Assembly (NCBI GenBank): GCA_036768485.1
Contig: JAVLUZ010000710.1
Span: forward strand, 223,501-287,500
Source of the DNA: Mermis nigrescens
Lineage: Eukaryota; Nematoda; Enoplea; Mermithida; Mermithidae
Length of the DNA: 64,000 nucleotides
Direction: 5' to 3'
Shown: positions 56,501-64,000 of the stretch, one piece after another
How the letters are laid out: each line of letters opens with the position of its first letter
Position numbering within the stretch: position 1 is the first letter of the stretch
The notes under the pieces: generated by a model
Told to the model about the DNA's origin: nothing
Database searches by the model: none
Seen by the model: the letters and a program-made list of their open reading frames with translations, nothing else
Made by a program: the position numbers and the translations under genes

Positions 56501-59500
56501 TTCGGAAGCACAGTCGAAACTCGGTTGGCAAGAAACGTCGTAGACTAAAAATTTTGAAAAACAAAATATGATCGTAAATTACGTAGATTTCAACGAAGAA
56601 GTTTCTCGAAACCATAGGTGGGCGGCAGCAAAGCTCTGGGGGGGGTGGAGAAGATTTTTTTAAAGGTAAAAAATAACCTTGGAAATGGTGGTACAGCGCA
56701 AAAACACAATTTTTCAATGTTTCTCATCGAGCACTATCTATTGGCATCAAAAAATAGCGAGAAAAAAAACAGAACCAAAAACAAACAGAAAATTTCAAAA
56801 ATTGAATTTGGGGGGTGGTATTTTGGTTGCTGGGGGGTGCATACCATACATGGACAAATCGTCCAACTTCATTCAACCCGGTATCAATGGGAACCGGGTC
56901 GGTATCAATGGGAAGAGCTGCCGGTATCAATGAAAAATTTAGAAATTCTGAACAAATAGAAGAAAGAATTATGGTAATTCATAAAAATGACTCTAAAATA
57001 AGTCAATCAACTAGGAAATGAAAATTTGAATCCAGGAAAATACGCGAAAACCATTGAAAATCAGCTAATCAACCAATCAATCAATGACTACCCAATTGAT
57101 AATCAATCAAACAATCAATAATTCACCAATTAACCACTAAGCAACCGATCAACCAACCAAGCAACCATTTAGTACAAGGACAACCAACAAAATAACTGGG
57201 CAGCCGGTATCAATGGGAAGGCCGGCCTTTGTCCATGTATGGTGCATATCCCCACGCCCAGATATGGTCTACTAAAAGGTAGGGTTCCAAACACGGCAGG
57301 TTGGTTTATGCATTTTTTCATCAATGCATGATCTTACGGGGGAAGGGGTCGGGCGGGAGTCTCAGAGAGGGTCACGTCATCCCCAGAAAACTTTTCACTT
57401 CCCCGGACATTTTTTTACCCACCCACCAAATTCGCAATTTTCCCAGAAATTTCCAAAATTTTGGTAGATAAGATGCTGTTTTAAGGTTTTTAGAAATCTA
57501 ATTGCTTTCAAGTAATTTATTCAATTTTTCCGTTTGCTTGAAAGTAATTCTTTCAAATTTTCTGATTTTTTAGAAATTATTTTACGTTATTACGCTCGAA
57601 AAAGATTAAGCATCGTTAGATACGCCGAATAATGTTTTTGACGTCTTATCTACCTTTTTTGAACCCAAAAAGGTACTTCAAAATTTAATTACCCCTCCGC
57701 CGGAATTCCCATGCTGTGCATATTTGGTGGGTGGCCACAACTTTTACTTTTGTTAATTTGACAAGATTTATACTGTCTGAATCTAGAAAATGCACGGTCC
57801 TTTATTCAGCGATTTAACACTTCAGAATACTTATTAAGTCCAACTGAAATCTCATGAAACGTTTCTTCTGTTAATACTTTCTACTGGGCTTCGTTGCAAA
57901 CTTTCTACTTCATTTATTAATATGACTTATGTTTATTTGTGTACTTCTTATTTTTATTATGTATTTATTTGTTTATTCATTACTGCTTATTTATTATTCA
58001 TTTTTGACTAATTATTTACTTATTTTAAGTTTATGTATCCTTCTGATTCTGTCTAATTTGTACGCCTCTGCAAAAAATTTGTTCATCTGCTTAAAAAACA
58101 AATTAACAGAATATAAATGATTTATAGTTGGCTTATATCATTTCCCGGGATACAGGGCAAAGCGATCCAATTACCGTTCTCCTATGGCAAAATCCAAATA
58201 TGGGCTTTGTTGTACCCAGGTCCGTTTCCAAGATTTTATTTCGGGGGAGGGCAAAAATTTCGAAGTCAGATATTTCGAGAACCATTAGGAGATGGGTACA
58301 AATAAAGGCATTTTTGAGCGTATGTCAACGAGTTCTATGCAAGAAAAATTCCACGGAGAAATTTCAAAAATTTTCACTTCATCTCATACTTACGTTACGC
58401 AAATCTGTTGTTTGAAAAATCCACAAAAGTGATTTCTCATCATTCAATCGACGGATAATTTCCTAATTCATTTCTTTGTAGTTTACCTTTGTGATTTACA
58501 AAGTAAAACAATACAGTAAATGAATAATTCGGTGCGAAGCGACGAAAAAATTTGACATGTTCTACATGTCTAGCTCAAGTTTGAGCGGTTTTGGGCGGGC
58601 TAGAAGACAAAAACTATAGATAAACGATATATCCAGCGCGAAGCGCCGAAAAATTTTGAGTTAACTAGCTCAGACGTACGCTAAAAACATGTTTTGGTGG
58701 TGTTTTAGACCTATTTTGAGAAATTTCCATTTTTCCCTTTGAAGGACCCTTGCGTGTTTCACAAATTATTTTTCATTCCCAGGGGCGGCACTCCCCCCCC
58801 GCCCCATAGGTGCACAAGGTCAGGGTCGGCAGGTTGGGGGTAAAATCCAAAAAATCCAAAACAGTAAATTTAATGTTCACGATTTTTTGATGTTTAAACG
58901 ATCAAAACGATCAAAATAGCTCATAAAAAGTTTTTTAGTGGTAACATCGCATTTTCAAAGCATTTTTAGTCCATTTTGACTGCATTATATCAATCTTTTA
59001 ACAATAAAAATGCGAAAATCGTTCAATTTTGAGCGCTTTTTGAGTTAATAAGTACATAAAATACTTATCCGGCGCGAAGTGCCGGGAAAATTTTGACATT
59101 TTCACTGCTTTTGACCTCCCCTGAATACGGGCCTGGACGTATACAAGTTTAAATCGAACGTTAGAAACTCTACTCGACGAATATGGTAGCCTGAAATCTT
59201 AGGAGCATGAGACCATATCGTACAAAAAGAGAATATGCCACGGTTAAAAAAATCTTTCGATTTTCTATCAAGACCAGCGGAAAACTTCTAAAAATTTATT
59301 CTCCCTCTGATTTTGAATAAAATCAGCAGAAAACTTAAAAAATTAAAGAAACTCAAAATAAATAATGATAATCAGGGCGGATTTAGGAGAGCGGGGGCGG
59401 ATTTAGGAGAGCGGGGGCGGCCGCCCCCCCCATTAGCCCAAAATAGTGCGCAAAATTAAGGATTTCTAAGCGATTTTTAGTGATTTTCGGGTTAAAACGG

Positions 59501-62500
59501 CTGATTTTTCAGCCCAAGTCAGGGTTCCCCCCTTAGGAGGTACCGACCCCCCTCCCCAAAACTCATAAAAATAAGCGGCTCGGATATCAAAACAAAGCGA
59601 TTGTAAAATAAATTAAAACACAAGTCAAGCGAGTCGACACTAAGTATTAATAATAAAAACTCGCCTAAAACAATGGCATGCGCGGATCTATAATAGCTTT
59701 GAGTTATGGATCTAAAACGTTCCTGGCCGGCAGTGTCCCAAATTTGAAGTTTAATCTTCTCATCGCCGACTCGAACTGTTTTAATCATAAAGTCGACACC
59801 TATTGTAGCGCTTTGACCGGGCGGGAAAATACCCTTAACAGTAGTGAGCAATTCTAGCTGCTAAGATAATATCGTGCGGATTGACTTATTTATATAAATG
59901 GGCGGCACCAAAATTCTGGGGGGCGCAAGATTTTTCAAAGATCAAAAAATGGCCTTAAAAATGGTGGTATGATTAAAAAACACCATTTTTCAATGTTTCT
60001 CATCGAGCACTATCCAGTGGCATCAAAAAACTGCGAAAAAACAAAAAAATTTCAAAAATTGAATTCTGGGGGGTATTTTGGTTTCTGCGGGGGGGGGGGG
60101 TATTTTGGTTTCTCTAGGGGTGCATATTATATGTGGGCAGCACCAAAATTCTGGGGGTGCAAAATTTTTTAAAGGTCAAAAAATGGCCTTAAAACTGGTG
60201 GTATGGCGAAAAAACACCATTTTTCGACGTTTCTCATCAGCGCTATCCATTGGCATCAAACAATTGCGGAAAAAAAACATTTCAAAAATTGAATTCTGAG
60301 GGGGGGGGTTATTTTGGTTTCTCGGGGGATTGCATACCCCAACCCCCACGCCCAGGTGTGGTGCATACCCGCAAACCCCCCACGCCCAGGTGTGCTTATT
60401 TAGCTGCATTATCGTTCAATGCGACATACTAATTTCCTTATGTTGACTTATGCAAAGGCGGATTGAAGGGGCGGGGTCGCCAAGCATCGGCAGAAAGAAA
60501 ATTTTGGGGGGTCTGGTGGGGGGGGGTGGTTGGGTGAAATTGCCAAAAATCATCAAAAATGTTACTAAAATATAATTATGGGATCTGCAATAATCTGCGG
60601 GGGTTTCAACTTCTGTGTGGTCTTAACCCCCGACCGAACCCCTCCCCTATGTCCACAAGTGGGAGTCGCCCATTGGCAAAACGTATTGATAATAGCTTTG
60701 ATTTTGTTAAAAGCCTGAAAGCTATTTTGCGCCAAAACTAGTGTTTTGTGTGCAACGAAGATTTTAACGGTCTTGAATGGATTTCTGGAGCAGCAATTGT
60801 TGAATTTTTTAAATTGAATTCTATCTCAAGAACAAGAACTACACATTTTTTGTGGCGTGTTTTTGGACAGAAACTCCAGAGATAAAGACGATGAAGGGGT
60901 CAACGACCAGGCACTAGCTTTTGGCAGAGCTGCCTTAGGTCCACAAAACATTGTTAACCACAACACTTCGTTGTAAGCCTGCATAGAATCTAAAATCTTT
61001 GAAAAAGACATTTGCCAATGAAAATAACATGTTAACTAAGTAAACAGCCCCTAAAGGGCATGTTAAGTGCACAATTTGATGCACATAATTCGTCAGACTT
61101 GTTTGTTATGTCTTGCTATCTGCTAATCATCTTTTTTTAATTTAATTTTTATCAATATTTCATATCATATTATCCTTATATTAGAACGCCTTTTTATCAA
61201 AAACGTACAAAAATTCTGATATTTATGAATGAAAATGTTGGCTAAAGATTTCTTCCTAAAGCACTCCATAGTAAGAAGCTGGTGTAAGATGGATAAAGTA
61301 AAACACATTTTTCTTGAAAACAACCTACAGGGATCTAATACAAAAGGGACAATCTGAACAGCATGAATCGAGAAGAAATTACTAATACTAAAAACGCATT
61401 CAAAAAAGCAAGTGAAAGAAGCGAGGTTAAAATGAAGTTTTTTCATGCGAAAAAAGTATAACCCATCCCATGATAAACAGGGTGTTATCAGGCATCAGAT
61501 CGTCTCCCAGATCATTAAGAAAATTTCTCAATTTCTCGGAGAACTCCTAAACAAGTTTTCTTAATGATCTGGGAGACGACTGATGCCTGATAACACCCTG
61601 TTTATCATGGGATGGGTTATACTTTTTTCGCATGAAAAACTTCATTTTAACATCGCTTCTTGTTTACTTGAAAACGGCTTTTTAATTTCCAGTCTACTTT
61701 TCACAATAGAATTTCATTACCAATCGCTTTTTATTAACTAGAAAGAACTTTTTATCCTAAATCGACTGATTTTTTAGAGCGATTATCATGATAACTGTCG
61801 ATAGATAATTAAAAAGACTAAAAAATAAATTCTACACAAAATTCGAAAAACTGGTCTAAATTCCAAATTTGCGATTATGGAGGAACTGCGGACTCAGGGA
61901 GGGATATTATAACGCCACTAAAATGTTTATATATGGAACCTTTGTGAACAACATACATGGGCACGATCAGGTTTTTCAGGGTCAAATGACTTCCCTGGAA
62001 TCTGCGGGGTTGGTCATCATGACCATATAGATGCGGATCATGACAGTTCTTCGGGAGGACAGCAAATGGAGCTTTTTTTGACAAAAATGACCTCAAAAAC
62101 TAGCATAAATGCTAGAATTGCGTTAAAAATACCTTATTCCACCGTTTCTGGTCAATTTCACGCACTTTTAAAGAAAATTTTCAATTTAAATCATTTTCGG
62201 CCTTTATTTTGCCCCATTTTCCCCTAAAAATTTTCAAAACTCTTGCGGGTTATGCCGCTTTCCCCTGCGGGGTTGCTGGGTTGCTCAGCCGCCAGTGTCA
62301 AGTCACTTAACCATATATTGACCATTTTCCCATGTATGTATAGTGGTTAACAACCATAGGTGCCGAACAGTTGAGCAGGTACATTGCCTGGCCTGCTGGG
62401 GGGTGAATTTATCAAAGAAAAGGCGTAAAATTTGCAACAGGAATCTGATCGAACAGGTTTTCAAGCAAAATTAGCAAAAACTATCTTAGTCTTTAGTTTA

Positions 62501-62793
62501 AAGATTCTCTCAAGCATTCTTGTAACAAAATTTGACTTTTATTTACTTATATTATCCTTATTCTTACTTCGGACAAAATTTTCCAATTACTAATAATAAG
62601 GCTATTCCAACAGGTATTTATATCAGACAAAAGTAATTTTGCATTCAAAGCGGTAATACATAAGGTAAATTATTCCTGAATAAATGAATTCTCTGCACTC
62701 ACTAACCTGCGTGAATTTCCGAACTAAGCAAGTCTTCCCGACTCCCGCATTTCCAACTAATACGATCTTGAACAAATATTTATAGTCCTCCAT
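53350..62793 (-). CDS. RAB30: RAB30-like small GTPase, four coding exons (187 aa)
   Basis: Minus-strand exons are 62793-62707, 59833-59665, 56544-56446 and 53558-53350; 564 nt, in frame. The protein starts [21 protein letters not shown]1 GNAGVGKT is at 14-21, the switch I Thr is T39 ([10 protein letters not shown]), WDTAGQE at 61-67, NKCD at 120-123 and ETSA at 149-152. GIFPPGQ...MIKTV and [11 protein letters not shown] identify RAB30 among Rabs. Rab30 is a Golgi-associated GTPase. Odd points: the G5 loop reads ETSAL, not ETSAK; intron 2 has a GC donor; and the visible C-terminus ([12 protein letters not shown]) has no cysteine for prenylation. A possible non-coding 5' exon ends at 63804 (GCCAG|GTATGT); this is speculative. 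Confidence 0.92.
53694..54115. mobile_element. U-family MITE U1
   Basis: CATACATGATCTTGGG to CATACTGTGCATGTATG. Both flanks are GTAGCCAC, a perfect 8-bp TSD. Contains CGGCGCTTCGCGCC. In RAB30 intron 3. Confidence 0.88.
54124..54359 (-). mobile_element. H-family copy H16 (inverted), same target as U1
   Basis: CATACCTGGGCGTTTG to GCCCACCTATG. Flanks GTAGCCAC/GTAGTCAC, 7/8. The left flank is also U1's right TSD. Confidence 0.88.
54595..54918. mobile_element. U-family MITE copy
   Basis: TACATGATCTTATGGGC to CCCACGCTGTGCATGTCTG. The hairpin motif is missing from this copy. Confidence 0.6.
54953..55357. mobile_element. U-family MITE copy
   Basis: CATGCATAATCTTAGGG to CCATGCTATGCATGTATG, with CGGCGCTTCGCGCC near 55131. 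Confidence 0.65.
55678..56077. mobile_element. D-family hAT-like element D2
   Basis: CAGTGTTTTTTGTATTCGG to CTTGTACGAAAAACCACTG. Both flanks are GTCTGAAG, a perfect TSD. A clean, unnested reference copy of the family (400 bp). In RAB30 intron 3. Confidence 0.9.
56446..56544 (-). CDS. RAB30: RAB30 exon 3
   Basis: 99 nt, acceptor TTTTAG, donor TTG|GTTCGT. Encodes [20 protein letters not shown] and [12 protein letters not shown]. Found by homology and phase; too short for usual open-frame filters. Confidence 0.9.
56613..57266 (+). mobile_element. H-family copy H17, split by V1
   Basis: CATAGGTGGGCGGCAGC to CACGCCCAGATATG. The outer TSD is not recognisable. Confidence 0.75.
56845..57241. mobile_element. 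V element (397 bp hAT-like MITE) inside H17
   Basis: Inverted ends CATACATGGACAAA and TTTGTCCATGTATG. Flanks GTGCATAC/GTGCATAT, 7/8. Inside: CCGGTATCAATGGGAA-type repeats near both ends and an AATCAATCAACC-rich middle. Confidence 0.8.
57327..57732. mobile_element. U-family MITE copy
   Basis: CATGATCTTACGGGGG to TTCCCATGCTGTGCATATTTG. No hairpin motif. Confidence 0.6.
58204..59134. mobile_element. K-family related element K4 (inverted)
   Basis: CAGGTCCGTTTCCAAGATTTT at the left (K right end inverted) and CCCCTGAATACGGGCCTG at the right. Two K-like segments meet at 58800, where CATAGGTGCACAAGGTCAGG begins. The right segment is the empty-site paralogue of the DNA hosting I1. In RAB30 intron 2. 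Confidence 0.6.
59665..59833 (-). CDS. RAB30: RAB30 exon 2 (switch I and II)
   Basis: Acceptor ACTGTTAAG, begins [12 protein letters not shown] and ends RSAHAIVL. The donor is TTTTAG|GCGAGT, a GC donor. A GT four bases on would give the wrong phase and lose the universal V-Y-D that exon 3 supplies. Confidence 0.92.
59893..60394 (+). mobile_element. H-family copy H18, split by H19
   Basis: TATAAATGGGCGGCACC to CACGCCCAGGTGTG. Both flanks are CTTATTTA, a perfect TSD. In RAB30 intron 1, some 60 bp before exon 2 on the gene's strand. Confidence 0.88.
60128..60360 (+). mobile_element. H-family copy H19 inside H18
   Basis: TATATGTGGGCAGCACC to CACGCCCAGGTGTG. Flanks GTGCATAT/GTGCATAC, 7/8, the same internal site that V1 hit in H17. 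Confidence 0.85.
60395..61410. other. RAB30 intron 1, no gene recognised
   Basis: Contains an element-like end (AAAGGCGGATTGAAGGGGCGG near 60456). Otherwise AT-rich with no exon. Confidence 0.4.
61411..61666. repeat. long inverted repeat (hairpin) in RAB30 intron 1
   Basis: Arms of about 110 bp, nearly identical. They include CCCATCCCATGATAAACAGG and GTGTTATCAGGCATCAG, separated by a loop of about 30 bp. No protein-coding or known TIR signature. Confidence 0.85.
61667..62706. other. RAB30 intron 1, 5' part
   Basis: AT-rich; no exon, element end or repeat recognised. Confidence 0.4.
62707..62793 (-). CDS. RAB30: RAB30 exon 1 (P-loop)
   Basis: 29 codons, ATG at 62793, donor CAG|GTTAGT, phase 0. 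Contains the GTP-binding P-loop. Confidence 0.92.
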
Positions 62794-62833
62794 TATATAA
62801 GTATGTGGAACGTACGAAGAAATTACATGCGGC

Positions 62834-64000
62834 TAATAGAAACGTCTCGTGAATAATAAGTAATTATGCGATGATGAAATATATTACGATGAATATATTT
62901 CGTAGGCACAAAAATCTGCAAAAATAAAGCGTTTGGCAGAAATTTTGGTACTTCTACAGGAATAGTAACAGAACTGGGAATTTTCGCAGATGATGGTAGT
63001 TGGTCGTTTTTCCGAAAAACAGCCTTTCTGGGGGGTTTTAGCATGAAGAATTTAAAGAACACATCCATTTGGCCTACGGAAGCACTCGTAAAGTGAGAAA
63101 AACGCAAAAATAGGTAGAAAATATGAAGAGATGAACGCATGCTTCATCGGATGTAGATACCCAATTTAACGTCGACGTAAGCATCAATACATAGACCTAG
63201 GCATCTATACATTGACCTAAGCGGGAGCGACCTCGACCTAAGCAGCTCAAACAAAACACCTTCTCAGATATACTATAGCCTAAGCCTAAGCATAAAATAA
63301 GCAGAAACTCAAATTTTCGTAAATCTAATCAAGTAAAACCGATAAAATGCAGAAAATGTAGATTTTTCAAAGTTTTCAAAAATTTTAGACGGCTCGCTCC
63401 AAGCTGTATTGATTTCATAAGNNNNNNNNNNNNNNNNNGAAAGTTACATTCAAACTACGCGCTTTTTCTGGTAGAAAGTGGATTGAAGCATTAGCAAGAC
63501 ACTCATCAAAGGACTCTGATGCGAATCAACATTTTACCTTTTTTTAGATTTTATTATTGATTGTTTCAAATGATATTTTTAATTTTTCATTTTATGTTTA
63601 ATATTTTTAATTGAATTTTTTGTTGCGCTCATCTTCGTTTTGAGTCAGTACCTATATTATCGCATGTGTGTTACTAAAATTTAATCTTTATCGTAAATTT
63701 TACTACAATATTTTTATTAATAATTATTATTTATTTATAATTTTGTGTCTGATGCTTCTGCAGCAACTTCTTGTTCATCCAGAAAAAATAATGAAGTACA
63801 TACCTGGCAGCAGCTGAGTAAGCTAGAGAACTGCATGTGTGAACGGCGTGAGGAAGTACATTGTTGTACCTACTTGTCCATTTTATAAGCCTAACACATG
63901 ACTTACTACAAATAAAGAGGCCAAAAGCGAATAATCTTTGCAATACCATTATGTCAAATATTCGGTTGAGAATAATTAGCCAGTTAACTAAAAAAACTAA
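62834..64000. other. upstream of RAB30, no gene recognised
   Basis: AT-rich. Short repeats of a CCTAAGC phrase lie near 63220-63290. One good donor-like site on the minus strand at 63804/63803 could end a non-coding first exon of RAB30. Confidence 0.35.
63422..63438. other. assembly gap (17 N)
   Basis: Seventeen undetermined bases. The flanks give no sign of what is missing. Confidence 1.

Noticed and set aside
58128..58415. 95-codon frame
   Set aside because: It covers the K4 element end and matches inverted K1 sequence, so it is a repeat shadow.
1541..60299. Many similar small open frames with MVVWRKK..., NTIFQRFS... or [11 protein letters not shown]... text, suggesting a protein family
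   Set aside because: They all fall inside H-family MITE copies, in several frames and both strands, and simply translate the repeat. No start, splice or codon pattern supports coding.

Overview
The window reads as one piece of a repeat-dense, AT-rich invertebrate nuclear genome, probably an arthropod or other protostome. It has spliced genes with 1.6-4.3 kb introns, one assembly gap (17 Ns at 63422-63438), a CR1/Jockey-type retrotransposon, a Helitron, Tc1/mariner, Mutator-like and TTAA elements, and dozens of short DNA transposons with 8-bp target-site duplications (TSDs). No prokaryotic operons, rRNA or CRISPR were seen. Species is not identifiable from the sequence; the arthropod guess rests on the insect-like wording of the RAB30 protein.

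Three host genes, all on the minus strand, can be assembled exon by exon. (1) 1229-4738: three phase-0 exons of an unrecognised Ser/Gly/Pro/Ala-rich protein, 5' part not found. (2) 12866-27934: a six-exon JAZF1 orthologue (296 aa) with three zinc fingers in the expected order. (3) 53350-62793: a four-exon RAB30 orthologue (187 aa) with all G-box motifs but no C-terminal prenylation cysteine in the visible exons. Splice phases agree across each model. One RAB30 intron clearly uses a GC donor, and JAZF1 intron 1 probably does too.

The rest is mostly transposons, many nested. By region: 1-5 kb, the unknown gene plus short hAT-like MITEs; 5.3-8.6 kb, MITEs and a four-level nest; 9.7-12.3 kb, a Tc1 relic and a foldback element; 13-28 kb, JAZF1 with introns full of elements, including a three-level nest at 15.4-18.0 kb; 28-34 kb, hAT-like elements with foldbacks inside; 34.5-41.8 kb, a decayed CR1-like element split by a hexamer-rich hAT-like element; 42.1-43.4 kb, a Helitron carrying two minisatellites; 44.6-52.2 kb, tandem and nested MITEs; 53-63 kb, RAB30 and its element-filled introns.

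The most distinctive signal is a group of elements, 1-2.7 kb long, whose ends read YAGTGATCG (one group has different ends) and continue into arrays of GC-rich hexamers. Each subgroup has its own hexamer: GACCCC, CCTCGG, GGGCCC, CTCCGG, GGGGCC. Exact or near-exact 8-bp TSDs, and empty-site paralogues in the same window, show that they moved. A 13-bp hairpin motif, GGCGCTTCGCGCC, recurs about 40 times across otherwise different element families. All family names (A, B, C, D and so on) are labels made up for this annotation.
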